From positions 3,348,001 to 3,412,000 of the forward strand of contig NZ_JACHMP010000001.1 in NCBI RefSeq assembly GCF_014204985.1: a stretch of 64,000 nucleotides of DNA, given 5' to 3'. The position numbers and the translations under genes were made by a program. The stretch comes from Streptosporangium becharense. GTDB taxonomy: Bacteria; Actinomycetota; Actinomycetes; Streptosporangiales; Streptosporangiaceae. The notes beneath the pieces are model-generated. The model had not been told where the DNA came from. It worked only from the letters and a program-made list of their open reading frames with translations, and did not search any database. Shown piece after piece: positions 34,636 to 43,535 of the stretch. Within the stretch, counting starts at the first letter, position 1, and the number at the start of each line of letters is the position of its first letter.

Positions 34636-35286
34636 TCATCCTCCAGCCAGGTCCAGTGTCAGCTTGTTCACGTGGAACGCCTCGGCGTAGCGCGCGTGGC
34701 ACTCGATCCCGCGGACGCGGGCCAGGCCGAGGAACGCCTCGCGGTCGTACCAGGGGCGATGCCGCTGCGAGGGGTAGTGCCGGTGCAGCAGGTCCGCCTT
34801 CGTCTCGGCGATCTCGGGCGTGAGCGGCTGGTAGGCCGTGGGGCGGCCCAGGTCGCCGTCCCACTTGACGATCTCGTAGCCGAGCGCCTGGTGGTCGCGG
34901 AAGGCGGTGGGCACCAGCTCGGCCAGACCGCGGTGGTCCTGGTGGGCGTCGCCGCGGTTGGGTGCGAACAGCAGGTCGGGGTCGGTGCGGGCACGCAACT
35001 CCTCCACCGCGGCCTTCGCCTCCTCCCAGTGCGCGGGCAGCCGCCCGTCGGGCAGCTTGAGCACGGTGAGCCGCAGGTCGGCGCCGGGGCAGAACGCCGC
35101 CAGCGCCGCGTGTTCCTCCTCCTCCCGCTCAGTTCCGCCGCCGGACAGGACCAGGGCGTCCACCCAGAGGCCGGGACGCGCCGAGCAGAGGGTGAGCAGG
35201 GTGCCGCCCGCTCCGATGGCGAGGTCGTCGCAGTGCGCGGCCAGCAGCGCGATCCGGCCCGTGGCGGCCGGCCGAAAACGGATCAT
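34636..35286 (-). CDS. PIG-L family deacetylase
   Basis: The 216-residue product is a LmbE/PIG-L zinc deacetylase that removes N-acetyl groups from sugar substrates. The metal motif is [13 protein letters not shown] near residue 19, and the second motif is HQDH in [16 protein letters not shown]. The ATG at 35286 overlaps the stop of the nucleotidyltransferase gene (ATGA), showing translational coupling. In this context it may deacetylate an NDP-linked or lipid-linked amino sugar for the exopolysaccharide. Confidence 0.87.
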   Translation of the reverse strand: MIRFRPAATGRIALLAAHCDDLAIGAGGTLLTLCSARPGLWVDALVLSGGGTEREEEEHAALAAFCPGADLRLTVLKLPDGRLPAHWEEAKAAVEELRARTDPDLLFAPNRGDAHQDHRGLAELVPTAFRDHQALGYEIVKWDGDLGRPTAYQPLTPEIAETKADLLHRHYPSQRHRPWYDREAFLGLARVRGIECHARYAEAFHVNKLTLDLAGG

Positions 35287-36200
35287 GTGGACGGCACCAC
35301 CGTGAGCGCGCGCCGGGACTGGGCGGTCGCGCCGGGCTGGGAGCTCGCGGACGCTCCCGGACGGGACGGCACGGGCGCCTCCGGACGGGACGGCACGGGC
35401 GCCTCCGGAGAGGATCGCGCGGACGGCTCGCGTTCCCACAGTGCCCAGGGGCGGTCACCGCGCGAGTACGCCTCGTCCAGGGCGACCCGTTCCTTGACCG
35501 TGTCGGTCGGCCGCCAGTAGCCGCGGTGCGGGTAGGCCAGCAGCCGGCCCCGTTCGGCGAGCTCCGCGCAGCCGTCCGCGACCAGGTCGCCGCCCTCCGG
35601 GATGTGGTCGAAGACCTCCTGCCGCAGGACGAAGTAGCCGCCGTTGACCCACAGCGGCATCCGGCTGACCGGGGTGATCCCGCCGACCATGCCGTCCTCG
35701 CCCAGCTCGATGCAGTGGAAGGTGTCGGAGGGCGGCACCACCATCATCGACGCTCCCGCGTCGGACCGGGCGAACCGGTCGACGATCTCCGGCAGCGGCG
35801 CGTCGGTGAGCACGTCGGCGTAGTTGGCCAGGAACATCTCCTCGCCGTCCAGGTGGTCGCGGACCCGGCGCAGCCGCTCGCCGATCGGCGAGGTGACCCC
35901 GGTCTGCACGAACGCGATCGACCAGTCGGAGATGTCGGTGGACAGCAGCTCCACCCGTCCCCCGCGCAGGACGAAGTCGTTGGAGGTCGTCTCCTGGTAG
36001 TTCAGGAAGAAGTCCTTGATGTGGTGTGCGCCGTACCCGAGGCAGAGGACGAATTCGGTGTGCCCGAAGTGCGCGTAGTAGCGCATCACATGCCAGATGA
36101 GCGGCCGGGGCCCCACCAGCTGCATGGGTTTGGGTGCGTCACCGGGTGTGCCGTTGCGCATCCGGGTGCCGTACCCGCCGCAGAAGAGGACGACCTTCAC
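35283..36200 (-). CDS. Sugar-1-phosphate nucleotidyltransferase (RfbF-like)
   Basis: This enzyme would activate a hexose-1-phosphate with an NTP. Residues 1-245 follow glucose-1-phosphate cytidylyltransferase: VVLFCGGYGTRMRNG, PKPMQLVGPRPLIWHVMRYYAHFG, FVLCLGYGAHHIKDFFLNYQ, and MFLANYADVLTDAPL. The C-terminal about 60 residues are an Ala/Pro/Ser tail with APVPSRPE repeats beyond the usual family length of about 255. The GTG start overlaps the stop of the C-methyltransferase gene. A CDP-sugar product would fit the neighbouring epimerase and methyltransferase, but the nucleotide is not proven. Confidence 0.8.
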   Translation of the reverse strand: MKVVLFCGGYGTRMRNGTPGDAPKPMQLVGPRPLIWHVMRYYAHFGHTEFVLCLGYGAHHIKDFFLNYQETTSNDFVLRGGRVELLSTDISDWSIAFVQTGVTSPIGERLRRVRDHLDGEEMFLANYADVLTDAPLPEIVDRFARSDAGASMMVVPPSDTFHCIELGEDGMVGGITPVSRMPLWVNGGYFVLRQEVFDHIPEGGDLVADGCAELAERGRLLAYPHRGYWRPTDTVKERVALDEAYSRGDRPWALWEREPSARSSPEAPVPSRPEAPVPSRPGASASSQPGATAQSRRALTVVPST

Positions 36201-37438
36201 GGGTTCACCTCGACGATCTCCAGGTTGGGGATGGGGAAGACCAGCCGGCCTCCCCATTCGCTGACGTAGGAGAGCTGGCCGACGAGCTCGTCGCGGAGGT
36301 TCCACGGGAGCACCAGGACGTAGTCGGGCCGTTCCTCGGCCAGCCGCTCCGGCGGCAGGATCGGGATCCGTGTCCCGGGGGTGAACCTGCCGTGTTTGTA
36401 GGGGTTGCGGTCGACCGTGAACGGGAGCAGGTCGGGCCGCACGCCGCAGTGGTTGAGCAGGGTGTTGCCCTTGCCGGGCGCTCCGTAGCCGGCCACGGTC
36501 CGGCCCCGGTCGGCCGCGTCGACGAGGAAGCGCAGCAGGTCGCGCCGGACGCGCGCGACCCGCGTGCCGAACTCGGCGTAGCCGGACAGCTCGTGCAGGC
36601 CCGCGGCCTTCTCCTCGGCCAGCAGCGCGGCCACCCGCTCGCCGGGCTCGCCGGCGGTCTCGGCCGGTCTGGCCCACAGCCGGATGGACCCGCCGTGGGT
36701 GGGCAGCGACTCGACGTCGACGAGGGAGAGTCCGCCGCTCGCCAGGGCACGGCGGGCGGACGCGACCGTGTAGTACTGGAAGTGCTCGTGGTAGATGGTG
36801 TCGTACTGGTTGCGCTCCATCAGCGTGAGCAGGTGCTGGACCTCGATGGAGACCCAGCCGTCGTCGGCCGTCAGAGCGCGCAGGCCCCGGGTGAACCCGA
36901 TGACGTCCGGGATGTGGGCGTAGACGTTGTTGGCCACCACCAGGTCGGCCGGTCCGTGCTCCGCGCGGATCGCGGCCCCGGTCTCCGGGCCGAGGAACGC
37001 CGTCAGCGTCGGCACCCCCGACTCCCTGGCGGCCCGGCCGACGTTCTGCGAGGGTTCGACGCCCAGGCAGCGGATGCCCCGCTCGACCACGTGCCGGAGC
37101 AGGTAGCCGTCGTTGCTGGCCACCTCGACCACGAACGAGCCGCGGCCCAGCCCGAGCCGGTCGGCCGCGTCGCGCACGAACCCGCGGGCGTGTTCCACCC
37201 ACGACGCCGAGTACGACGAGTAGTAGGCGTACTCGGTGAAGGTGTCCTCGGGGGTGATCAGCGGTGGGATCTGCGCCAGCCAGCAGCCGGTGCAGACCCG
37301 CAGGTGCAGTGGGTAGGTGACCTCCGGCTCCGCCAGTTGCTCCGCGGTGAGGAACCGCTCGCAGGGCGGGGTCGCCCCGAGGTCGACGACGCCGGCGAGG
37401 CTCGTCGAGCCGCACAGCCTGCAGGTTGTCATGGACAT
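36197..37438 (-). CDS. NDP-sugar C-methyltransferase (TylC3/CloU-like)
   Basis: The 413-residue product has three parts. The first is an N-terminal zinc-binding domain with Cys pairs in TTCRLCGS and RVCTGCWLAQ. The second is a SAM-binding domain with FVVEVASNDGYLLRH (about residue 103) and LVVANNVYAHIPD. The third is a C-terminal Methyltransf_14-type domain with AGYGAPGKGNTLLNHCG and IPNLEIVEV. This is the plan of enzymes that add a C-methyl branch to a 4-keto-deoxysugar. It implies a branched sugar in the polymer. It overlaps the nucleotidyltransferase gene by 4 bases. Confidence 0.87.
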   Translation of the reverse strand: MSMTTCRLCGSTSLAGVVDLGATPPCERFLTAEQLAEPEVTYPLHLRVCTGCWLAQIPPLITPEDTFTEYAYYSSYSASWVEHARGFVRDAADRLGLGRGSFVVEVASNDGYLLRHVVERGIRCLGVEPSQNVGRAARESGVPTLTAFLGPETGAAIRAEHGPADLVVANNVYAHIPDVIGFTRGLRALTADDGWVSIEVQHLLTLMERNQYDTIYHEHFQYYTVASARRALASGGLSLVDVESLPTHGGSIRLWARPAETAGEPGERVAALLAEEKAAGLHELSGYAEFGTRVARVRRDLLRFLVDAADRGRTVAGYGAPGKGNTLLNHCGVRPDLLPFTVDRNPYKHGRFTPGTRIPILPPERLAEERPDYVLVLPWNLRDELVGQLSYVSEWGGRLVFPIPNLEIVEVNP

Positions 37439-37636
37439 GCTCCCTCGCCGCGTGCCGCGGCCCGACGGGTGTTCGACAGGGTCGTTCCCGGAGTCGTCTC
37501 CGGGGTCGTGCGCGGGGTCGCCTTCAGGGTCCGGCCGCCGGTTCGCGCCGGGGCCGGCCCCTACCGCCGCGATGCCCGGTGCGGCGGGGGCGGGCCGCCG
37601 CCGCGGGGTCGCGTCCCCGCGGCGCCGCCCGCGCCG

Positions 37637-38521
37637 CTAGCCGGGGACGAGCACGCCGGACGCACGCAGCGCCTCCCGCCAGTGCCGCATCGGCGGCAGG
37701 CCCGCCCGGCTCCAGCCACCGTGCCCCAGCACGCCGTACGCCGGTCGCCGGGCGGGACGCGGAAAATCCTTGGTGCGGACCTCGTTGACCCGGCCGGTGT
37801 CGGCGCCGACCAGCTTGAAGATCTCCACGGCGAGGCCGTACCAGCTCGTCTGACCGGAGTTGGTGGCGTGGTAGATCCCCGGCGGCGCTCCCCCGCCCAC
37901 CAGGGCGAGGATCCGGCCGGCCAGGTCGCCGGCCCAGGTGGGCTGGCCGATCTGGTCGCCCACGACGTGGACGACCGGGTTCTCCCGCTCCAGCCGCACC
38001 ATGGTGCGGACGAAGTTGCGGCCGGTCGCGGCGTACAGCCACGCGGTCCGCAGCACGTAGCCGCCGCGCGGCAGCGTCTCCAGCACGGCGCGCTCGCCCG
38101 CGAGCTTGGTGCGTCCGTAGGCGTTGATCGGGCGGGCCCACGCGTCCTCCGGGTACGGGTCCAGCGCGGTGCCGTCGAAGACGTAGTCGGTGGAGGGCTG
38201 GATCATCCGCGCGCCGAGCCGCCCGCACGCCTCGGCGAGGGCACGCGCGCCGCAGCCGTTGACGGCCATCGCCTCCTCCTCGCACGTCTCCGCGTCGTCG
38301 ACGGCCGTCCAGCCCGCGCAGTTCACCACGACGTCCGGCCGGCAGTCGGAGACCAGGCGGTGCACGGCGGGGACGTCCCGTAGGTCGAGCTCGTCCCTGC
38401 CGCACGCCACGACGGGGTGCCCGCCGGCCCGCAGGCGGCTCAGCAGCTCGGTGGCGAGCATGCCGGCGGCCCCGGTGACCAGCCACCGGCTGGTCGTCAC
38501 CTCTCGGATGGGCACTGTCAT
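37637..38521 (-). CDS. rmlD: dTDP-4-dehydrorhamnose reductase
   Basis: RmlD reduces the 4-keto intermediate to dTDP-L-rhamnose with NADPH. The 294-residue product has the cofactor motif WLVTGAAGMLATELL, DVVVNCAGWTAVDDAE, the family block STDYVFDGT, the YxxxK motif in NAYGRTKLAGE, and LRTAWLYAATGRNFVRTM. The ATG at 38521 overlaps the rmlA stop (ATGA). A roughly 200-bp gap without a gene separates it from the C-methyltransferase, so a second promoter or processing site may lie there. Confidence 0.9.
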   Translation of the reverse strand: MTVPIREVTTSRWLVTGAAGMLATELLSRLRAGGHPVVACGRDELDLRDVPAVHRLVSDCRPDVVVNCAGWTAVDDAETCEEEAMAVNGCGARALAEACGRLGARMIQPSTDYVFDGTALDPYPEDAWARPINAYGRTKLAGERAVLETLPRGGYVLRTAWLYAATGRNFVRTMVRLERENPVVHVVGDQIGQPTWAGDLAGRILALVGGGAPPGIYHATNSGQTSWYGLAVEIFKLVGADTGRVNEVRTKDFPRPARRPAYGVLGHGGWSRAGLPPMRHWREALRASGVLVPG

Positions 38522-39585
38522 GAGCTGATCTGCACCTTGCTGTGATCGCCCAGCACGAGGCGGTGGGCTCGGGGGGTGACGGGGGCGGGGGTGACCTCGA
38601 CGTCGTGGCCGATGAGGGACGCCTCGATCCGGGAGACCCCGGAGATCGAGGCCCTCGGCAGGACGATCGAGTACTCGATCTCGCTGCCGGTGACCGCGCA
38701 GCCCGCCGCGATGGAGGTGAAGGGGCCGATGTAGCTGTCGCGGACGCGGGCCCCGGCGCCGATGATCACGGGGCCGACGATGCGGGACCGCTCGACCACG
38801 GCACCCTCCTCGACCACCACCCGGCCGATCAGCTGGCTCGCCGGGTCGGTCACGCCGTCCACCCTGCGGTCCAGCGACTCCAGCACCAGCCGGTTGACCT
38901 CCAGCATGTCGGTGACGTCGCCGGTGTCCTTCCAGTAGCCGGTGACGACGGTGGACTCCACCCGCCGCCCCTCGGTGATCAACCACTGGACGGCGTCGGT
39001 GATCTCCAGCTCTCCGCGCCACGAAGGCTTCAGCTCGGCCACCGCCTCATGGACGGCCGGGGTGAACAGGTAGACGCCGACCAGCGCGAGGTCGCTCTTG
39101 GGCACGGGCGGCTTCTCCTCCAGGCCGACGACCCGGCCGGCGGGGTCCAGCTCGGCGACGCCGAACCGCCGGGGGTCGGTGACCCGGGTGAGCATGATGT
39201 GGGCGGCGGGCCGGTCGCGGGTGAAGCGTTCCACGACGTCGTTGACGCCGCCGACGATGAAGTTGTCGCCGAGGTACATGACGAAGTCGTCGTCGCCGAG
39301 GTAGTCACGGGAGACGAGGACCGCGTGGGCCAGGCCCAGCGGGGCGGGCTGGCGGATGTAGGTGACGTCCAGGCCGAAGGCGAGGCCGTCGCCGACGGCG
39401 GCCTCGATCTCGGCGTGCGTGTCGCCCACGACGATCCCGGCCTCCCGGATCCCGGTGGCCGCGATGGCCTCCAGCCCGTAGAAGAGCACGGGCTTGTTGG
39501 CGACCGGCACGAGCTGCTTGGCAGAGGTGTGCGTGATCGGCCGGAGCCGGGTGCCCGATCCTCCGGCGAGCACGAGCGCTTTCAC
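38518..39585 (-). CDS. rmlA: Glucose-1-phosphate thymidylyltransferase, long form
   Basis: RmlA makes dTDP-glucose from glucose-1-phosphate and dTTP. The 355-residue product begins VKALVLAGGSGTRLRPITHTSAKQLVPVANKP (in two adjoining blocks). It has MYLGDNFIVGG, GLEEKPPVPKSDLALVGVYLF and WKDTGDVTDMLEVNR, then a C-terminal hexapeptide-repeat extension (VVEEGAVVERSRIVGPVIIG) as in the long actinobacterial type. The GTG start lies 2 bases after the stop of the glycosylphosphotransferase gene. With rmlD and the RmlC-like gene it supplies dTDP-rhamnose; rmlB is not seen in the window. Confidence 0.9.
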   Translation of the reverse strand: MKALVLAGGSGTRLRPITHTSAKQLVPVANKPVLFYGLEAIAATGIREAGIVVGDTHAEIEAAVGDGLAFGLDVTYIRQPAPLGLAHAVLVSRDYLGDDDFVMYLGDNFIVGGVNDVVERFTRDRPAAHIMLTRVTDPRRFGVAELDPAGRVVGLEEKPPVPKSDLALVGVYLFTPAVHEAVAELKPSWRGELEITDAVQWLITEGRRVESTVVTGYWKDTGDVTDMLEVNRLVLESLDRRVDGVTDPASQLIGRVVVEEGAVVERSRIVGPVIIGAGARVRDSYIGPFTSIAAGCAVTGSEIEYSIVLPRASISGVSRIEASLIGHDVEVTPAPVTPRAHRLVLGDHSKVQISS

Positions 39586-39587
39586 GG

Positions 39588-41042
39588 CTAGTAGGCCCCT
39601 TCTCCGCCGATGACGGCGCTCCAGGTCTTCCAGAGGATCTGCAGGTCCAGGAAGAGCGACCAGTTCTCGACGTAGCGGAGGTCCAGGCGGACGGACTCCT
39701 CCCAGCTGAGGTCCGAGCGTCCGCTGACCTGCCACAGGCCGGTCATGCCGGGTTTGACGACCAGGCGGCGGCGGACGTCCGCGCCGTACTGCCCGACCTC
39801 GGCGGGCAGCGGAGGACGCGGGCCGACGAGCGACATCTCGCCGCGCAGCACGTTGAGCAGCTGCGGCAGCTCGTCGATCGAGTAACGGCGCAGGAAGAGG
39901 CCCACCGGGGTGATTCTTGGATCGTTCCTAATCTTGAACAGGACGCCGTCGAACTCGTTCCTCCGCTCCAGGCCGGTCTTGAGGCGCTCGGCGTCCACGA
40001 TCATGGTGCGGAACTTCACGACCTGGAACTCCCGGCCGCCCTTGCCCACCCTGACCTGTCGGAACAGCGCGGGCCCCGGGCTCGTCGCCCGGATCAGCAG
40101 GGCGACCGCCAGCATGGGCAGCGCGAGCACCAGCAGGGCCAGGCAGGCGCCGACCCGGTCGAACAGGCTCTTGGCCAGCCGCCTGGCGCCACGGAAGTCG
40201 GGATGCTCGACGTGGAGCAGCGGCATGCCGGCGACCGGGCTGATGCTGATGCGCGGCCCGGCCACGTCCATGAGCGCGGGCGCCACGAACAGGTCGGTGC
40301 GGGCGTCCTCCAGGTTCCAGGCGAGCCTGCGCAGCGCGGTGCCGTCCAGCTCCGGGCAGGCCAGGACGGCGACGGCGTCGGCGTTGACCTTGGTGGCCAC
40401 CGCGGCCACGTCGGTGAAGCCGCCGAGCACCGGGACGCCGTCGACCTCCACCATGTCGGGGCCGGCGGGCAGGCAGGCGGCGACCACGGTCATGCCGTGG
40501 TAGGGCTGCCTGCGCAACTGGATCACCAGGTCGAGCACCGACTCGCGGTGGCCGACGGCGACCACCTGGCGCATGTACTCGCCGCGGGCACGCCGGCGGT
40601 GGAGCCGCTTGCGCATCCGGTAGCGGAAGGCGATCGTGAGGACGAGCGCGAGCGGGAACATCGCCATGACGAAGCTGCGGGCGATCGGTGTCTGCGTGGC
40701 GTAGGCCCCGATGGCCACGGCGGCCGTCAGGCCGGCCCCGCCGTTGAAGACCGCCCGGAACTCCTCCGAGCCCTCGCCGTGCGCGCTCCTGCGGTAGGCG
40801 CCGCCCGCCGCCAGCGCGACCGGCCAGCCCAGGGCCAGCCCGAGGCCCAGCATCGTCTCCGTTTCCGGGATGAAAGCCCCGAACCACAGCCGGGCCGCCA
40901 GAACGGTTTCACAGGCGACCACAGAACAGGCGATATCTCCGACCAGGAGAATACGGACATAAGACCGCGTCCAGATGCTCGGAGCAGTGCGTGCCGAACC
41001 TTCGAGGAGCGCTACGGCGGGCCCCTCAGTTCCCACTTCCAT
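39588..41042 (-). CDS. Initiating polyprenyl glycosylphosphotransferase
   Basis: This protein starts repeat-unit synthesis by transferring sugar-1-phosphate to undecaprenyl phosphate. The 484-residue product has four N-terminal helices, a CoA-binding-like middle domain, a fifth helix (ACLALLVLALPMLAVALL) and the C-terminal catalytic domain: QVRVGKGGREFQVVKFRTM, RITPVGLFLRRYSIDELPQL, MSLVGPRPPL and VKPGMTGLWQVSGRS. The ATG at 41042 is preferred over the TTG at 41078. As the first gene of the long minus-strand operon it probably lies next to the main promoter of the exopolysaccharide locus. Confidence 0.92.
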   Translation of the reverse strand: MEVGTEGPAVALLEGSARTAPSIWTRSYVRILLVGDIACSVVACETVLAARLWFGAFIPETETMLGLGLALGWPVALAAGGAYRRSAHGEGSEEFRAVFNGGAGLTAAVAIGAYATQTPIARSFVMAMFPLALVLTIAFRYRMRKRLHRRRARGEYMRQVVAVGHRESVLDLVIQLRRQPYHGMTVVAACLPAGPDMVEVDGVPVLGGFTDVAAVATKVNADAVAVLACPELDGTALRRLAWNLEDARTDLFVAPALMDVAGPRISISPVAGMPLLHVEHPDFRGARRLAKSLFDRVGACLALLVLALPMLAVALLIRATSPGPALFRQVRVGKGGREFQVVKFRTMIVDAERLKTGLERRNEFDGVLFKIRNDPRITPVGLFLRRYSIDELPQLLNVLRGEMSLVGPRPPLPAEVGQYGADVRRRLVVKPGMTGLWQVSGRSDLSWEESVRLDLRYVENWSLFLDLQILWKTWSAVIGGEGAY

Positions 41043-41269
41043 ACCACCCCACCCAGATGCCCCATCGTCGACAGTCAACGGACGCGCATCTCATTTCAAT
41101 GGTTGACGGCATTCCCAATACGTCAGAAGTACGGACACCCTTGGAAATACTAGTGATCACCATTGGGGAGCGGAATAGCGGCCTACTGTCCACTATTGGC
41201 CTAAGTAGGGCAGAGAGAACATCTTGACGGGGTCAACCGGGCATGCAGCTTTGTCAATGGTATTCGTGT
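41043..41269 (-). promoter_or_regulatory. Presumed main promoter of the minus-strand exopolysaccharide operon
   Basis: This 227-bp region has no credible gene and is markedly AT-richer than the operon. It precedes about 13 kb of closely spaced or overlapping genes. A short inverted repeat TTGAC-GGG-GTCAA occurs at about 41224-41236. I cannot fix the start site. Confidence 0.5.
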
Positions 41270-41286
41270 ACTAATTGGCAATTAGT
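41270..41286. promoter_or_regulatory. Perfect 17-bp AT-rich palindrome across a stop codon
   Basis: ACTAATTG-G-CAATTAGT is a perfect inverted repeat with a single central base. It covers the TAA stop (41282-41284) of the minus-strand gene. Its low GC and symmetry suggest a regulator-binding site near the exopolysaccharide promoter region. Confidence 0.5.
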
Positions 41287-41632
41287 CGTATTCGAAATCC
41301 GACAACGCCGTCGGCGGTTCGGGACTGCGCCAGACCACGACGTAATCGTCCCGGGCGGCCTCCACCGCCGCGCCCAACCGGTCGAGATCGAAATCCGGCA
41401 GGTAGCGGAGCCGGGCGAGAAAAGCCGTGTCGGTCGCCGATTCGGGCACCACACAGCTCTGACCGTCTCGATCGAGAAGGATGAACAGGATGTCCGACGC
41501 CGTGTCGCCCGCCACGCGCACCTCGACGACGTCCTCCCACGCGAGAGCGTCGACGCTGCCGTCCGCGTAGTGGCGGGTCACGCCTTCTTCGGTGACATAC
41601 ACGTAGGAGTCCGGCACTGAGTCGCCGTGCAT
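41282..41632 (-). CDS. Small conserved-looking protein, function unknown
   Basis: The 116-residue product is cytoplasmic and acidic. The first half (YVYVTEEGVTRHYADGS then VDALAWEDVVEVRVAGDTAS) alternates strands as in a PH-like or bacterial PH-domain barrel. The second half is FILLDRDGQSCVVPESATD and a helix LARLRYLPDFDLDRLGAAVEA. Codon bias is typical of real genes here. I cannot name a family. It is alone between the exopolysaccharide promoter region and the GntR gene. Confidence 0.72.
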   Translation of the reverse strand: MHGDSVPDSYVYVTEEGVTRHYADGSVDALAWEDVVEVRVAGDTASDILFILLDRDGQSCVVPESATDTAFLARLRYLPDFDLDRLGAAVEAARDDYVVVWRSPEPPTALSDFEYD

Positions 41633-41750
41633 GGCCGCGATTGTGACGACTTCCGGGTGCCCGGTGCAATAGAGACATGCCAGGCGCCGTCCGCCGTCCG
41701 CCCCACCGTGCCCCGGGCACGCCTCCCGTCACCCGCTCGGGCCGGAGCCG

Positions 41751-42371
41751 TCACTCGCCCCAGCCGTGCTCCAGGTGCGCCGCCACGGCCTGCCGGGCGG
41801 CCGGCGCGGGACCCCGGCCGATCGCGTCGAGCAGTTCGCGGTGCTCGGCGACCAGCACGTTCCGGTCGGTGTAGACCTCACGCAGCCGGACCAGACCGAG
41901 CCGGGTCTCCACGGCCAGCATTCCGTAGAGCCGCTCCAGCCTGGGGCTGCCCACCGCCACGATCAGCGCCTGGTGCAGGGCCATGTGCTCGGCCACCACG
42001 TCCGACCAGGGGGCGTCGCCGGGCAGCGCCGCCATCCGTGTCAGCGCCGCGTCGGCCTCCGCCACCCGGCGCCCGGCCAGCGCGCCGGCCATCAGGTCCT
42101 CCAGCGGGCGGCGGACGAACATCAGATCGTCCAGGTCGGTCACGGTCACCTCGACCACCTGGGCACTGCGGTGCCGTTCCCGCTTGAGCAGCCCTTCGTG
42201 CACGAGCACGGCGAGCGCCTCGCGGACGGTCGGGCGGGCCACGCCGTAACGGGCCGACAGTTCCTGCTCGGGCAGCGGGGTGCCCGCGGCGATCTCGCCG
42301 GACAGCACCCGCCGTCGCAGGGCGTCGGCGAGAGCGCCGACGGCGGAGACGGGGTGGAGCGGGAGGGTCAC
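41751..42371 (-). CDS. GntR-family regulator (FadR subfamily, FCD domain)
   Basis: The 206-residue product has an N-terminal winged helix-turn-helix (residues 8-75) with LADALRRRVLSGEIAAGTPLP, ELSARYGVARPTVREALAVLVHEGLL and an all-helical FCD effector domain containing the metal-ligand-type histidines (AEHMALHQALIVAVGSPRL and VAEHRELLDAI). The GTG start lies 9 bases after the EamA transporter stop. The two therefore form an operon, and the regulator probably controls it through the palindrome at 43544-43570. Confidence 0.9.
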   Translation of the reverse strand: MTLPLHPVSAVGALADALRRRVLSGEIAAGTPLPEQELSARYGVARPTVREALAVLVHEGLLKRERHRSAQVVEVTVTDLDDLMFVRRPLEDLMAGALAGRRVAEADAALTRMAALPGDAPWSDVVAEHMALHQALIVAVGSPRLERLYGMLAVETRLGLVRLREVYTDRNVLVAEHRELLDAIGRGPAPAARQAVAAHLEHGWGE

Positions 42372-42380
42372 CGGACGACC

Positions 42381-43529
42381 CTATTCCCCCGAAGGTGTCC
42401 GTCGCCCGGATCCCTCGGTGGACACCCGCCCGGCCTCCTTCGCGGGCACCCACCCGGTCCCCTCGGCGGGCCCGCGTCCGGCCCCGTCGGCGGGCACCCA
42501 CCCGACCCCTTCGGCGGGCCCACGTCCGGCCCCGTCGGCGGGTGTCCGCTCCGGCTCCTCCTCGGGCACCCGCCCGGCGGGAACCCCGGTGCCGGAGGGC
42601 CGTTCCGGAAGGGCGACGGCGACCAGGCTCACCCCCAGAAGGATCAGGCCGGCCGTCGAGAGCAGGGTCAGCCGCTCACCGAGCACGACGACGCCGAGCA
42701 GGGCCGCCACCGCGGGCTCGGCGAGGGCGAGGGTCGCCGCGGTCGCCACGGGCGTGGTGCGCAGCCCCCTGCCGTACAGGAAGTAGGCCAGCGCGGTGGT
42801 CGCGCAGCCCAGGTAGAGGGCGGCGAGCAGGCCGCGCGGCTCGGTGAGCCAGCCGGTGCCCGTCCACAGCAGGACCGGGACCATGATCAGCGCGGCCCCG
42901 CCGAACATCAGCCCCATCACCCCGTCGGAGGACGCACCCGCGGTGATCGCGCGAGCCGCGGTGACCGCGTAGAACGCGTACAGCAGGCCGCCGAGCAGGG
43001 CGAGCAGGACCCCGTCCGCCCGCACCTCGCCGCCTCCGCCGGTCAGCACGGCGCATCCGGCGATGGCCAGCGCGGTCGCCCCCGCCCAGCGGCGGCTGGG
43101 CGGCACCCGGTCGAGCAGCCACGACAGCAGTCCGGTGAAGACGGGGCCGCTGCCGATGGCGACGACGGTGCCGACGGCCACCCCGGTACGGCTGACCGCG
43201 GCGAAGAAGCACAACTGGTACGCCGCCACGGCCACCGCCGCCGCGACGAGCGTTCCCAGGCGCACGCCGGACCGGCGGCCGGGGGCCCCGTGGCCCGTCC
43301 CCCCGGCGCGGCCCGGGGAGAGGCCGGGGCTCTTCCCCGACCGGCCAGGGGAGAGCCCGAGGGAGGAGAGCAGCGGACGGACCGCCGGGGCGGTGACCGC
43401 GGCGAGCACCAGCCCGCCGATCACCAGGCGGGCGGCGGCCAGGGAGACGGGATCGACGCCGGTGACGAGCAACCCCGCCGTTCCCGCGGTTCCCCAGAGC
43501 ACGGCGGCTCCGATCACGGCGAGTCTCAT
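42381..43529 (-). CDS. EamA/DMT-family exporter
   Basis: This ten-helix drug/metabolite transporter has 382 residues. Two EamA repeats are seen: MRLAVIGAAVLWGTAGTAG onward, and ADGVLLALLGGLLYAFYAVTAARA through ATLALAEPAVAALLGVVVLGERLTL. A loop insertion near residue 80 is Gly/Pro-rich. The last about 70 residues are a repetitive cytoplasmic tail (GPAEG and WVPADGAGR units) coded by DNA repeats. The ATG at 43529 has no ribosome site but lies 6 bases after a TACAAT -10 box, so the message may be leaderless. It is co-transcribed with the GntR gene. Confidence 0.85.
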   Translation of the reverse strand: MRLAVIGAAVLWGTAGTAGLLVTGVDPVSLAAARLVIGGLVLAAVTAPAVRPLLSSLGLSPGRSGKSPGLSPGRAGGTGHGAPGRRSGVRLGTLVAAAVAVAAYQLCFFAAVSRTGVAVGTVVAIGSGPVFTGLLSWLLDRVPPSRRWAGATALAIAGCAVLTGGGGEVRADGVLLALLGGLLYAFYAVTAARAITAGASSDGVMGLMFGGAALIMVPVLLWTGTGWLTEPRGLLAALYLGCATTALAYFLYGRGLRTTPVATAATLALAEPAVAALLGVVVLGERLTLLSTAGLILLGVSLVAVALPERPSGTGVPAGRVPEEEPERTPADGAGRGPAEGVGWVPADGAGRGPAEGTGWVPAKEAGRVSTEGSGRRTPSGE

Positions 43530-43535
43530 GCCCCG

